A DNA stretch of 64,000 bases from Phragmites australis (lineage: Eukaryota; Streptophyta; Magnoliopsida; Poales; Poaceae), in the NCBI RefSeq assembly GCF_958298935.1, contig NC_084943.1, positions 7,140,001-7,204,000 on the forward strand, in the 5' to 3' direction. Made by a program: the position numbers and the translations under genes. Position 1 is the first letter of the stretch; each line of letters begins with the position of its first letter. This document shows positions 33,064 to 45,832 of the stretch, piece by piece. The notes beneath the pieces are model-generated. The model saw nothing but the letters and a program-made list of their open reading frames with translations, did no database searches and was not told the DNA's origin.

Positions 33064-36026
33064 TCCCAAATTTAATAATCACATAATTAAGCATAATTAT
33101 GCTTCTGAAGTATTATGTTTAACTTTGAGTAATTCGTTTGGTGACACTAATGCAATTCATTTGAAATCGTTTGGAAGAGAGAAATAAATCCGGGAGAGAA
33201 AGGAATTGAATTCGCAGTCAAACGTACTTCTCTCTCTTGTACGTGGGCCCACTGGCCGGCCCCACCATTTCTCCCTCCACTTGGGCAGCAGCCCCACCTG
33301 CTCCCTCACTCCCACTCCCGTGCCTCCTCTCCCAACCAGCCAAAGCAAGGGAGCAGCCCCCTCTCACCCCCCCCCCCTCTCTCAAACTCTCCCTTTCTCC
33401 CTCAAATCCGCCCTCTAGGAGCTGAATCAAGGTATGCATGTGGTACCATTGTGATCACAAGCTCATAAGCTTCCCATCCCTCCAATTTTTTTTCTCTTTC
33501 CCGAAGGATTTGGGCCAGATTTGATGTCTTTTGGTGTTTAGGGTCGAAACGTGAAGAACGCCAGATTTCTTCATCTTCCGAGCGATTTCCTTCGTTTCCT
33601 TCTTCAACCAACGGTCCTCAAGCTCGGCAAAACATCTTGGGTGAGTCTCCTAGGCTCCCATGGCATGGATGCGCCAATTGGTTGGTCGAAATCCAAGAAT
33701 TTAGAGTTAGAGTTGAAGTTCATGAGTTCTTGATGAATTAGAAGCAATAGCCGAGTTTTGATCGATTTCGGCGTATACATGTTCTTCTACGCGGTAGAGA
33801 AAGTCAATGTGATGCTTTAGGTCCAAGTCCCCACTCCAAATGTTGCCGTAATCGTCGCCGTGAGCTCCCAAAGTGCCCCCGACGACCCCCAGCGGTCTAA
33901 CCACCACCCCAAGGTCGGTCAGACCGCCAGGGGCCAAAACCCTCTGCACAGGGGTGGCCTGACCGCGGTTCCGGTGGTCTGACCACGACTCTTGGCGGTC
34001 TGACCACCAGTATATCTGCGGTTTGACCGCTGTATACCCAGACAGCACAGTTACTGCTTGCTGAAACTTGTAAAATTCATAATAAATTCTCTGTAGCTCC
34101 AAAAATTATGAAATAAATTTTGCTGGTTTCATAATAACGTAATATACCTATTAAAAATATACCCAGCCATGAAATATTGAATTAAATTTCTGAGATTAAT
34201 TAAATAGTTTAAGCTTCATTAATTCACAGTTAATTCATCATAAGTCCAAAATTGATGAATCCAATTTTGCTAGTTTCCTTATGACTTGTTCTATCTAGAA
34301 AAAATGTTTTCATCCATTATATGCATATTGTGGCAAATATTTGCACTCCATTCATACTCATTGCATCGCACGTGTTATTCTTTTTAGAGACCGCCGATCC
34401 GTCGAGCGAGGGCAATCCGGAGGCACCCCACCTTTGTGAGCCAGTGCATCAAGGCAAGCATATATCATATTGCATAGGTTAACTTGAAATCTAAAATGTT
34501 AAATATGTTATGTATATATGCATCTGTCGTCGGGTACCCTTGGGTAGAACCTAAGCCGTTGCATTTCTTCTACCTTGGTGACCAGTTCATGTATGTTCCT
34601 TGTAGCCTAGAGATGATGTTGTGTCTAGGTGTAAGCTCGACTTATATGCTTAGCAATGTTCGCGAGCTTAGGGTTGCTCCTGTATTACAGTTATATTTAT
34701 GGTTACAAATACTTGAAGACGAGGTGGTTGAGATGTGGTGGTTGGTTTAGTGGTGAGTATGAGGCAAGGTGTGAGCGGTGCTAGGAGGGTGTTTAGCCTG
34801 CTCGAATGTGGAGTTCCCCTGGGTAGGACAGTAAAGGAAAACTGGGCACCATAGACCGCTTGCACCGGTTAAGCACCGATCATCGGTGTAGTCGGCTTTA
34901 GCACTTACCTTACTCCCCATAGGCCGATCTAATGTTAAGGCAAGCCGAATACCTTCGCAGCTGTGGCTTTGTGGGGCCTGAATAAGGACGGTGTGAGCAG
35001 ACGGGCTTGTAAGCGGTACTAGTTTGCTCTGGGAGTAGTTCTGGTACCGCCACGCCGAACGTTGCATGTCGCACACGGTTGGGGCTGGTTGGGAAAGGTT
35101 GTCATGGGTACCCCTTGTGTGCACTTTAGCGAGTGGCACAAGCCGTATGGTCCTCGTGTCGTGTGGGTCCAGGAGTATCCCCTTACAGGGTGTAAAAACA
35201 GTTCGAACTACCGTGCTCTCGGTTATAAGCATGTTTATCGCTTATCTGCACCGGTCGTAGAGTTCTCGTTGTGGTTTGTGGATGATGGCATGAGGTTGAT
35301 GGTTGGGCATGTGATTATGGTCTGGGTATGGTGGTTGGTGGTTCGAGTTGGCAACCATTCACATTGTTATACTTGTGGTTACATTTACATATGCTCAGTT
35401 GTTGGTTATGGCAGGGTAGTTTCACATAAGTTGGTTAAGTTAGTTGCTCACACCTATGTCTAGGATGTTTACCGCTTAATTAACTTAACCATGTTTAATT
35501 CTTGCTACCAACTTAATGCATGATTCGTGGAGTCGGGAATATATATACCCATGTTGTATAAGACTTGCGAGTACCTTCGTACTCAAGGTGCTGCCCTTAA
35601 GTTGATGCAGGTTCACAGGTTGGCGAGGAAGAGGTGGTGTTCGGCTACTTTGTGCCTGCCGATCAGGGTGGCGGGCAAAAGTAGGGCACTCTACTCCGAA
35701 CTCAGTGTTATGGTATGGAGCCTAAGGGCATGTGGCTCCATATCCTTTTGTTGTATAGTTTTCTTCCGCTGCGTAGTTGTTGTTTCCTTTTGATGTAATT
35801 TGTGGAAACAACTGCATGTTTAAAGACTTGTAATATAAATGATAATTACCTGCTCTTTATTAAACTGTGTTGTGATGAATATATTAGAAGGCATGCGCTC
35901 CGATCCTTGGGCACAAAACACGTGCCGGGACTGCCGGAGCGGTATTTTGATTAATCGTTGAGGTTGTGATTATGTTAATGTTCCGCCTGATGATTAGTTC
36001 AAATACTGTTTGGTTAGGTCCTCACA
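33064..36026 (+). repeat. 5' LTR of the fourth gypsy element, first bases missing
   Basis: It aligns with 40747-43191 from CCCAAATT onward and ends GGTCCTCACA just before a primer site. Compared with the 3' LTR it has lost the opening TGTCACG and about 40 bp near 34652, but retains about 580 bp that the 3' LTR has lost. A (A/T)CTCTCTCTTGTACGTGGGCC segment followed by a C-rich tract (33230-33420) is the probable promoter and leader zone. The frames there have no known domain. The last 1.5 kb is related to the LTR at 737-4533. Confidence 0.85.
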
Positions 36027-36029
36027 GCA

Positions 36030-36045
36030 TGGCATCAGAGCTTGG
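36030..36045 (+). other. Primer binding site of the fourth gypsy element
   Basis: TGGCATCAGAGCTTGG lies three bases after the LTR end. It is the tRNA-Met-type site with one mismatch to TGGTATCAGAGC. Confidence 0.85.
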
Positions 36046-36385
36046 TTTAATTAAATAGCCTAAACATAATTTAGAACGTTGTTTAGTAAGTGGTCAACTT
36101 CACCTAAACAACTCACTAAGTTTTGCTTATGCCTCTTCATGATCAATATGTATGAAAATGCAATATTATGCCCCTAAGTATAACTGCTTGTGAGTTTCGA
36201 TGTTTGTTGCGGAGAGAAGTGCACAAGAAAGAAACGGTAGCTAGGATCGAGCATACCATCATTTCATGTTGCATTCATGCATGCATGATCTATATACATG
36301 TATTACGGGATTCTAACAATATATACAGCGAATGCGTTGTGCTAAGTCGGAATTTGACGTTTCTCTTTTCTTATTTCATTATAGA

Positions 36386-37426
36386 ATGGTTAGGACTCAT
36401 TGTGATGTGAATGATCCGGAGGGGTCAAATGAGAACAACCCTCCTCCACCGCCGACTATGGCGGAAGTGCCCATGATGATTGAGCAGAACCGCCAGTCAA
36501 ATTAGGCGCTTCTTGAGGCTCTCATGCACAACACGGCTCCTCATGGAGGGGGTGGAGCCAGGCGCCGAGATGATTTCTCAAATTTCCTGAGGACTCAGCT
36601 GCCTGTTTTCTCGCGGGCTCAGGATCCTCTGGATGCCGATCACTGGCTCCGGATGATTGAGCAGAAGCTTGCTCTCCCCAAATGCGTGGATCACGAGAAG
36701 GCGCTCTACGCTGCCCACCAACTTCAGGACCCGGTGGGCGCGTGGTGGTCCAACTTCTTGGCCATGCACCCCGCCAACCACCGAGTGTCTTGGGCGGAGT
36801 TCCGTGAGGCCTTCCGCTCTTTCCACATCCCAAGCAGCCTCATGGAGATCAAGAGGCAGGAGTTCGAGGACCTCAAGCAAGGAGGCCAAACCGTGATGGA
36901 GTACGTGCAGGTGTTCAATCACCTTGCGCAGTACGCTCCCGAGGAGGTCAGCACTGATGAGCGGAAGCAACGCCGCTTCGTCAATGGCCTCAACTCGAAG
37001 ATGCAGGACCGGTTATCCGCACACGAGTTCACTGACTTCAACAAGTTGGTGAGCACGTCTCTCTCGGTGGAGTTCAAGCTTAAGAACCACCAGGAGGAGA
37101 AGAAGCGCAAGAGGGGTTCCTCGCCTTCCATGGGCGGGAGCTCGCAGTGCACCCGCACGGAGAGTCTACCTCCACCATCTCGTATGCCGGCGTCGGGTGC
37201 TCCACATCCGATGTGGCTCGTTCAGCACCTAGCCTTCTCCGCTCCACAAGGACAGCCTCCACGACTGGCTTATTCACAGAGCAGTGTGACAGGTGGCCCC
37301 GGTGGCCCTTGTTACAACTGCGGTCGCGTCGGCCATTACGCGCAGGATTACCCGTATCCGAGGCCGGGAGCTGCGGTGACTGCTCCACGGCCACCACCGG
37401 CTCAGTCAGCGCCTCAGTCCTCTTAG
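36386..37426 (+). pseudogene. gag of the fourth gypsy element
   Basis: The frame opens at ATG 36386 (MVRTHCDVNDPEGSN) and is broken once by TAG at 36503-36505. It then stays open to TAG at 37424-37426. The central retrotransposon Gag domain shows HWLRMIEQKLAL, GAWWSNFLAMHP, the SWAEFREAFRSFHIP block, RQEFEDLKQGGQTVMEYVQV and KQRRFVNGLN. A CCHC zinc knuckle near the end (CYNCGRVGHYAQDYP) has its last Cys replaced by Tyr. The protein would form the particle and bind the RNA. The frame continues past the stop towards protease, so Gag and Pol were probably one reading frame originally. Confidence 0.85.
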
Positions 37427-37996
37427 ACAACCTACGTCCCCAAGGGTGGTCGAGCACGCCACACCACCGCTGAGGTCGTTTAGGAGGGTGACACCGTCCT
37501 GATGAGTACGTTGAGTATGAGTTTCAATTCCGATATCTTTTCTCCAGTGGTTCTATTCGATTCCGGGGCCTCTCACTCATTCATAGCTACGAGTTATGTG
37601 TGGCAATATGGGCTGAAGGTCAGTGCCACTCTTACCCGGTATGTCATAGATGCACCCAGAGCCAAGGTTGTTGTGATTCAGTGTATGCCTAGGGCGTCAG
37701 TCGTTGTCAACGAGACGCATTTTGAGGCCAACTTGCTGGTGATGAACTTGAAGGGAATTGATATCATATTGGGGATGAACTGGCACTCCAAGAACAAGGT
37801 CGTGTTAGATTGTGCCCAGCGGACAGTTACTCTAAATGGTCCATCCGGCACCCGGATTCAATTGAAGTTGGAGGGTGTCAAATCTTGTCTCTTCTCCTTG
37901 AATGCTATCCCCACCATAGACATGATGAGTATTCCTGTGGTGTGGGAATTTCCGGATATCTTTCCAGATGAGTTGCCCAGAATGCTGACCGACTGA
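37427..37996 (+). pseudogene. Aspartic protease region of the fourth gypsy element
   Basis: After a short linker with one TAG near 37480, the frame from 37502 carries LFDSGASHSFI, the retroviral-type aspartic protease active site. The GMNWHSKNKVVLDCAQRTVT block follows, where IDIILGMNW is the conserved second region. The WEFPDIFPDELP motif that leads into RT comes next. A TGA at 37994-37996 ends the frame. The active-site triad itself is intact, but the polyprotein is broken on both sides. Confidence 0.85.
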
Positions 37997-38720
37997 GCAG
38001 TCGAGTTTTCTATTGATCTCGAGCCTGGTGCAGCTCCAATCTTGAAGAAGTTCTATAGGATGCTGCCAAATGAATTGGCAGAATTGAAGAAGCAATTGCA
38101 AGAGCTGCTTGCGAAGGGTTTCATACGTCCGAGTTCCTCACCTTGGGGATGCTCGGCACTCCTTGTGAAGAAGAAGGATGAAACTTCACGGATGTGTGTG
38201 GATTACCGTCCATTGAATGAGGTCACGGCCAAGAACAGGTATCCGTTCCCTCGGATCGACATCTTGTTTGATCAGTTGACTGGAGCCCGAGTCTTTTCGA
38301 AGATTGATTCGTGATTGGGCTATCATCAGATCAAGATATACCAAAGACGGCTTTCTCGACCCGTTATGGTCTGTATGAAATCACCATCATGTCCTTCGAA
38401 TTGATGAATGCACCAACATTCTTCATGTATTTGATGAACACAGTGTTCATGGAGGAATTGGACAAGTTTGTCATGGTTTTCATCGATGACATTCTATATA
38501 TACTCTAAGATAGATGAAGGGCATGTTGAGCACCTCCATGTTGTTCTTGGCAGACTCAGAGATCATCAGCAATATGCCAAGTTCAGCAAGTGTGAGTTCT
38601 GGCTCAGGGAGGTGCCTTTTTTGGGGCATCTTCTGTTAGAGAACAGGGTTGCAGTTAACCCGAGCAAGGTGCAGGATGTGCTCAATTGGGTTCAGCCCAA
38701 GAATGTTACTGACATCTGAA
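37997..38720 (+). pseudogene. Reverse transcriptase of the fourth gypsy element, two frameshifts
   Basis: RT motifs are in order: [45 protein letters not shown], the KIDS / GYHQIKI pair, [10 protein letters not shown], then VMVFIDDIL (the YxDD catalytic box in its FIDD form) and FSKCEFW. A TGA follows KIDS at about 38312. The frame shifts near 38330 and again at about 38505, and another TGA is at 38717-38719. The catalytic aspartates remain, but no continuous protein can be made. The enzyme would copy element RNA to DNA. Confidence 0.85.
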
Positions 38721-39300
38721 GTTTTCTTGGACTCACGAGCTACTACTGCTGGTTCATCGAGAATTTCTCCAAGATTGCCAAGCCGATGACCGAGTTGTTG
38801 AAGCAAGGCAATGCTTTCGAGTGGTCGAGTGACTGTGAGACAGCTTTTCAGACTTCGAAGAAATTTCTCATGACCGCTCCCGTTCTTGCCTAGCCAGATG
38901 TGAGTAAGGGCTTTGATGTTTATTGCGACGCTTCTGGCATTGGCCTTGGTTGCATCCTTATGCAAGAAGGCAGGGTTGTGGCATATGCCTCACGACAGTT
39001 GAAGTGCTACAAGGAAAATTATCCAACTCATGATCTGGAGCTTGCCGCTGTTGTGCACGCTCTGAAGATCTGGCGCCACTACTTGATGGGTAACTTGTGC
39101 CGTATCTACACGGACCACAAGAGCCTAAAATACATCTTTACTCAGGCTGATTTTAACATGAGGCAGCGAAGGTGGCTCGAGCTGATCAACGACTATGAGC
39201 TTGAAGTGCACTACCATCCCGGCAAGGCAAATGTGGTCACCGACGCTTTGAGTCGGAGAGCTCACTGTCATTGTCTTGCAGTTTCACCGATGGACTCCAC
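38721..39300 (+). pseudogene. RNase H and connection region of the fourth gypsy element
   Basis: The frame continues with SFLGLTSYYCWFIENFSKIA (the thumb-like segment). A TAG at about 38891 is followed by [18 protein letters not shown], the first RNase H Asp. [27 protein letters not shown] (Glu), YTDHKSL (Asp) and VVTDALSRR (Asp) follow. All four acidic catalytic positions of the gypsy RNase H can be seen. It would degrade the RNA strand during reverse transcription. Confidence 0.85.
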
Positions 39301-40194
39301 ACTGTGTGATGATTTCTGGCGGCTTGGGCTTGAAATGGTCCCATATGGTTTTCTTGCAAACATGGAGATCAAGTCCACTCTTGTAGACGAAATCAAGGCA
39401 GCGCAGAAGGATGACAAAGGCATGGCTCGAATCCGAGAGAAGAGGAAGATCGGCCGGGCCTTATGCTTTTCAGAAGATGATCAGGGAATTATGTGGTTTG
39501 GGAACCGTCTCGTGGTTCCGAAGGTTGAGGCTTTGAGGAAGAAGATTCTTGATGAGGCTCGTGATTCATTGTTATCTATTCATCTGGGAAGCACAAAAAT
39601 GTATCAAGACCTCAAGCTGAGATTTTGGTGGACTCACATGAAGCGAGAGATCGCTCGGTATGTCTCCGAGTGTGATGTTTGCCACGGAGTTCCGAAGAAG
39701 GTCATTTCTGATCGAGGCACGTAGTTCACTCTCATTTCTGGGGGAGCTTCCTAGAAGCTATGGAGACCGAGCTCTTCCATAGTGCAGCGTATCACCCTCA
39801 GATGGATGGTCAGATGGAGAGAGTGAATCAGATTCTAGAAGATATGCTCCAAGCTTGTGTTCTCACTTATGGAAAGAAGTGGGACATATGCTTGCCGTTC
39901 ACGGAGTTTTCTTACAACAACAACTTCCAGGCTAGTATTGAGATGGTGCCGTTTGAAGCTCTTTATGGCTGGAGATGCCGAACGCCACTGAATTGGTCCG
40001 AATCTGGCGAACAGGCTTTCCTAGGTCCAGATTTGGTCAAGAAAGCTGAAGATCATGTTCTGAGCATTCAGAGGAGTCTTCTCATGGCTCAATCTCGGCA
40101 AAAGAGCTATGCAGATCGCCGCCGCCGAGAGCTCACTTTTGAGGTTGGAGATCATGTATACCTCAAGGTATCGCCCCTAAGAGAAGTTCACTGA
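39301..40194 (+). pseudogene. Integrase of the fourth gypsy element, core deleted
   Basis: The zinc-binding HHCC domain is visible ([11 protein letters not shown].....CDVC). Directly after CDVCH the sequence jumps to [12 protein letters not shown], which carries the second catalytic Asp. The roughly 100 residues between, including the first catalytic Asp, are missing. After a TAG at 39722 the frame resumes with HSAAYHPQMDGQMERVNQ, the region around the catalytic Glu, and WDICLPFTEFSYNN. The basic SYADRRRRELTFEVGDHVYL tail and a TGA at 40192-40194 follow. This integrase cannot work. Confidence 0.85.
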
Positions 40195-40568
40195 TTTCAA
40201 GTGCGAGGCAAGCTGGTGTCTCGATATGTGGGGCCATTCCAGGTTGTTGCTTGGCGTGGAGAGGTTTCATATCAGTTGGAGTTGCCGCCGTCTCTTTCCA
40301 CCGTGCATAACGTGTCCACGTGTCACAACTCAAGAAATGTGTCCGAGTCCCGACGGAAGTCATTGATGTTGCACCCCAAGAGTTGCAACTAGACATGTCA
40401 TATTGTGAGCAACCAATCTGTGTCTTGGATGAAGCGGAGCGCAAGACGCGGCGAAGTTACATCAAATTCATCAAGGTTGAATGGAGCAATCACTCGGAAG
40501 AAGAAGCAACTTGGGAGCGTGAGGATAAAATCCGCTCCGAGTATCCTGAGCTTTTTGAGAGCTTGTAA
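40195..40568 (+). pseudogene. GPY/F module and chromodomain-like tail of the fourth gypsy element
   Basis: After the TGA, KLVSRYVGPFQVVAWRGEV is the GPY/F-type module. A frameshift near 40310 precedes VSQLKKCVRVPTEVIDVAP. The last 50 residues (SYIKFIKVEWSNHSEEEATW and on to a TAA at 40566-40568) resemble a degenerate chromodomain. It is close to the intact copy at 2-538. Confidence 0.8.
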
Positions 40569-40714
40569 GCGTTGTGTAAATTTTGCACAGTTGGAACATT
40601 TCGCATGTATGTGTTCATTGCCTTGTTAAATGGAAATGTGCATTGTGTTCTATCTCTCACAGCATGGTTCCTAGACTCATCGTGCTCTTCCCCGACTCAT
40701 ACCGAATCTCGGGA

Positions 40715-40739
40715 TGAGATTCTCTTAAGGGGAGAGGTT
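40715..40739 (+). other. Polypurine tract of the fourth gypsy element
   Basis: AAGGGGAGAGG immediately precedes the TG of the 3' LTR. The 145 bases between the pol stop and this tract are noncoding. Confidence 0.75.
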
Positions 40740-43191
40740 TGTCACGTCCCAAATTCCATAATTACATAATTAAGCATAATTATGCTTCTTAAGAATTATG
40801 TTTACTTTTGTGTAATTCTTTTGGTGACACTAATGCAATTCGTTTGAAATCATTTGGATGAGAGAAAGAAATCCGGGAGAGAAAGGAATTGAATTCACAG
40901 TCAAACGTACTTCTCTCTCTTGTACGTGGGCCCACCGGCCGGCCCCACCATCTCTCCCTCCACTTGGGCAGCAGCCCCACCTGCTCCCTCACTCCCACTC
41001 ATGTGCCTCTCTCCTCTCCCAACCAGCCAAAGCAAGGGAGCAGCCCCCTCTCACCCCCCCCTCTCAAACTCTCCCTTTCTCCCTCAAATCCGCGCTCTAG
41101 GAGCCGAATCAAGGTATGCATGTGGTACAATTGTGATCACAAGCTCATAAGCTTTCCATCCCTCCAATTTGTTTGCTCTTTTCCGAAGGATTTGGGCTGG
41201 ATTTGATGTCTTTTGGTGTTTAGGGTCGAAACGTGAAAAACACCGGATTTCTTCGTCTCCTGAGCGATTTCCTCTATTTACTTCTTCAACCAACAGTCTT
41301 CAAGCTCGGTAAAACATCTTGGGTGAGTCTCCTAGGCTCCCATGGCATGGATGCGCGAATTGTTTGGTCGAAATCCAAGAATTTGGAGTTAGAGTTGAAG
41401 TTCATGAGTTCTTAATGAATTAGAAACAATAGCCGAGTTTTGGTCGATTTCGACGTATACATGTTGTCCTACGTGGTAGAGGAAGTCAATGTGAGGCTCT
41501 AGGTCCAAGTCCCCACTCCAAATGTCGCCAAAATAGTCGCCGATGAGCTCCCAAAGTGCCCCCAGCGACTCCCAGTGGTCTGACCGCCACCCCAAGGTCG
41601 ATCAGACCGCTAGCGGCCAAAACTCTCTGCACGGGGGCAGTCTGACCACGTTTCTGGCGGTCTAACCGTGACTCTTAGCAGTCTGACCGCCAGTATACCT
41701 GCGGTCTGACCGCTGTATACCCAGACAACACAATTACTGCTTGCTGAAACTTGTAAAATTCATACTAAATTCTCTGTAGCTCCAAAAATTATAAAACAAA
41801 TTTTTTTGGTTTCATAATAACCTACTCTACCTATTAAAAATATCCCCAGCCATGAAATAATGAATTAAATTTCTTAGATTAATTAATTATGTTAAAGCTT
41901 CATTAATTCACCGTTAATTCATCATAAGTCCAAAATTGATGAATCCAATTTTGCTAGTTTCCTTATGACTTGTTGTATCTAGGAAAAATATTTTGATTCA
42001 TTATATGCATATTTTGGAAAATATTTGCACTTCATTCATACTCATTGCATCGCACGCGTTATTCTTTTTAGAGACCGCCGATCCGTCGATCCCGGCGAGC
42101 GAGGGCGATCTAGAGGCACCCCACCTTTGTGAGACAGTGCATTAAGGCAAGCATCTATTATATTGCACCAGTTTAACTTAAAATCTAAAATGTTAAATAT
42201 GCTTATGTATGTATGCATGTGTCATCGGGTACCCTTGGGTAGAACCTAAGCCGTTGCATTTCTTCTACCTTGGTCACCTGTTCGTGTATGTTCCTTGTAG
42301 CCTAGATATGATGTTGTGTCTAGGTGTAAGCTTGACTTATATGCTTAGCAATGCATTAGGTCATCGGTAGAAGACGAACGGCGATGTACTCCGTTGTTTG
42401 CGAGCTTAGGGTTGCTCCTGTATTACAGTTATGTTTATGGTTACAAATACTTGATGTCGAGGTGGTTGAGATGTGGTGTTTGGTTGAGTGGTGAGTATGA
42501 GGCAAGGTGTGAGCGGTGCTAGGAGGGTGTTTAGCCTGCCTGAATGTGGAGTTCCCCTGGGTAGGACGCTAAAGGAAAACCGGGCACCATAGACCGCTTG
42601 CACCGATTAAGCATCGATCGTTGGTGTAGTCAGCTTTAGCACTTACCTTACTCATCACATGCCAATCTAATGGTAAGGCGAACTGAATACCTTCGCAGCT
42701 GTGGCTTTGTGGGGCCTGAACAAGGATGGTGTGAGCGGGCGGGCTTGTAAGCGGTGCTAGTTTGCTCCAGGAGTAGTTCTGGTACCGCGACGCCGAGCGT
42801 TGCATGTCGCACACGGTTGGGGATGGTTGGGAAAGGTTGTCACGGGTACCCCATTGTGTGCACTTTAGCGGGTGGCACAAGCCGTATGGTCCTTGTGTCA
42901 TGTGGGTCTAGGAGTATCCCCCTACAGGATGTAAAAATAGTTTGAACTGCCATGCTTTCAGTTATGAGCATGTATATCGCTTATCTGCACTGGTCGTAGA
43001 GTTCTCGTTGTGATTTGTGAATGATGGCATGAGGTTGATGGTTGGGCATGTGATTATGGTCTGGGTATGGTGGTTGGTGGTTGGTGGTTCGAGTTGGCAC
43101 TCATGGACATTGTTATACTTGTGGTTACATTTACATATGCTCAGTTGTCCTGACACCATTAGTTCGAATACTATTTGGTCGGGTCCTGACA
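40740..43191 (+). repeat. 3' LTR of the fourth gypsy element, internally deleted
   Basis: It starts TGTCACGTCCC and aligns with 33064-35403. At 43147 it jumps to the last 45 bp of the LTR (CCTGACACCATTAGTTC...GGTCCTGACA), losing about 580 bp present in the 5' LTR. Many substitutions separate the two LTRs (my rough impression is 5-8%), so the insertion is not recent. Because the 5' LTR start is missing, a target duplication cannot be checked; the 3' flank is CCATG. Confidence 0.85.
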
Positions 43192-45691
43192 CCATGCTTC
43201 CAACGTAACTAAAACCTCCATGGATCCTGATGGTGAAAGCACACCACCTCCTGACACTTGTACAATAACAACTGAAAAAATTAAACAACCAAGGGGAAAG
43301 AGGTTTCTTCCCGTTCTTATGAGGAGCATGCGTATGCATTTATTCCTTGATATTATGCTTTGCCATGGCCACACATCGAAATATTGTAATCTTAGAATAA
43401 AATATTTGTACCTCTAATGATGTCTTCCATTTAGATCCCTTAATTTAAAGGGGTAGCAAATTAATATATATGAAGCAACAAAATAGATTGTTTTATGGGA
43501 GCATTCTTATTAGTATTCTATGATGCAGAAATATATTGGGTAAATGGTTAAGGTCTAGTCACAAAGAGTTGTTTTCTTCAAAGAAAGAGAAGGCACAGTA
43601 ACTGAAACTGTATTGCACTATTGAGCGATTAGGAATGTATGAATGACTTAATGGCTAAAATTACTTGCAAATTGCAGTGATGCGTGAGGTTGCACCTTTG
43701 TGAACCATGTCATCAGCTATTAGCTATTACAATTCCTCTTTCACTGAAATAGTTGTTGTCTGTGTCTTGTGTTTGTCTTAATTAGCACACCTCTTTACGT
43801 CCATAGAAAAATAACTGGTACCTCGCATGTATTTTATGCTTAGATGTTGCCGTATTGCTTGTATTATGGCAATGAAATCTTTGTATCTAGACGTCCACCA
43901 TATCGATTTAGTGTTTATGTATCTTTGTGTATTTAGGTTGCTCCATTAGATTGTTTGTAGTAGGGCCACTGGACATTTGTTGGATTCACTTCTTGATTGT
44001 TTGTTATTAGCTATGTATGTCAAACCTCAATAAACAGTTCCTAAGGCCCTTGTCCATTGGTTGTACTGGTTGATTCATGTTTATTTGTCACTATGTATAA
44101 AGCGGACCTTGAGTAAATATTCTCTTATCATCTATGAAAATTACCTATGTATTTACAATAATTTATATTCTATGTTTCTAATCATACCACTTTTCTACTA
44201 TATGGGGAATCACATGTCATATGTGACACATATTTGCAATATTCGCAATAAAGATGCTAAAGCACATGCATATGCTCTACAAGAGACAATGCATCTGCTA
44301 TTTTATGAGCTATGCATATACAATTGCATTTAGTTTTGATCTACAGATATACTAGGAAATCAGCTATTTAAAAGTTACTTGGTCGATGAACTATATATCT
44401 AGGATGTCCACCATCTGATTCTATTACAAAACTTGAAGCACATCATTACTATTAGATTCCTCGATCATTAAAATTTATAACCATGGTAACATTCCCCATA
44501 ATTAGTTTCATGCACCCTATTGATTAGCATAATTAAAAGTATGTCAAGCAAGGCTCTTCCTGAGATAAGATATTGGATGAAGCAAACAAGGTCTTGCTGG
44601 GATGCACAGTGCAGCTGGCAATCTAAGGAAGTACCATGGAGAATAGCCCATCTTAGAATTTTCCTTTGACTTAAAAAGATAAGATGTTTTGCTTAACAAA
44701 AAAAAATGCATAAGGTTCACTAGAGGCTAATAGATATCTACTGATGTTCAAGTGAATCTAGAACCTTAATATCACATGCTCCAATATTTGCTCGCAGATC
44801 TCTGGCATACATTGGTGGTATAGGATACAGATGAACTATCATTTAGCACATAGATTTTGCTGTTAAGTGGTTTAATTTGATTAAACCCTTTGGTATGTAC
44901 TTTTGCAAGTTGTGATAAACTATAGTGCATCATGGTATGTAACCACTCATCCTTGTGTTTCTATACCTTCATTGTTCACGATGTGGAAATTCATACATTG
45001 TAGCTGTAGTCCTACTAAGAATAGGGCATTAATCTCCAGACTGCTTGATGGCTTGAATATGATCAGGCATTTTTAGTATTATTTTGGTTCAGATTTGATT
45101 GTGTGATAAACAATACAGTAGTCAATGTCCATGTGATTTGATATGTAGGATACCTCATCTTATTGGGTTTTTTGGTCAATCTCGGAGCATTGTAATTCTT
45201 TGATTCTGTAGTCATTTTAGGATGTATGTACACCTTCAATGTTTATAACTGTGATGGATGTAAGCTAAATTTGGCTAATGCTTGTTTTGGTGCTAAATTC
45301 CTGTGTTTCGCCTCTAATCAGCCAATGTTTATAAGTGTTTCTACCTAAGTTAATGTCAACATAATCTGCCTGGAGCTGCGATGTTATTGTGATGCTTCTA
45401 TCCCGTTGATTACTTTTTGTGTTGGTGCATGCATTCTTTCTTTGTGTTGGGTTGATATAACCATTGTATTCCAGTGATAATATCTCCAAATATGATTTTT
45501 GAATAATGAATCAGCTAGCGTCTGCCTCTGTGATTTGGTTTTTGAACTATACCCTTGTAATAAGTTTGTGAGAAATGCATATCTGATTTTTATTTTATTT
45601 TATTGGTGAAAATTCCTTATCTTGTTTGGTTTTCATCAACTCCTATTTTTTGCACCTACAGAAAAATAATTGGTTTTTTGTTGTAGTGCCG
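43192..45691. mobile_element. Unassigned, probably CACTA-derived region with a terminal CACTACAA end
   Basis: The right edge reads, on the minus strand, CACTACAACAAAAAACCAAT, a typical En/Spm terminus. The body is T-rich and intron-like, without recognisable domains. A 66-codon frame at 43220-43417 (MDPDGESTPPPDTCTITTEK...) begins well, but I cannot name it; it may be the start of a transposon ORF cut by the gypsy insertion. The gypsy element ends at 43191. Confidence 0.35.
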
Positions 45692-45832
45692 AACTCGGTT
45701 TATTGTAGGTGCCCTACATACATGTGTGATGCATCCGAGGTAGGTGGCTGAGGATGCCATGTTAAGGCTACTATAAAAATTATGATGGGCTAAGCCTATC
45801 CAAAGATAGGTTTGGGCTAAAAAAAATAGAAA

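Noticed and set aside
36522..37457. Long minus-strand and alternative-frame ORFs over gag
   Set aside because: Shadows produced by the codon bias of the plus-strand gag; they have no domains.
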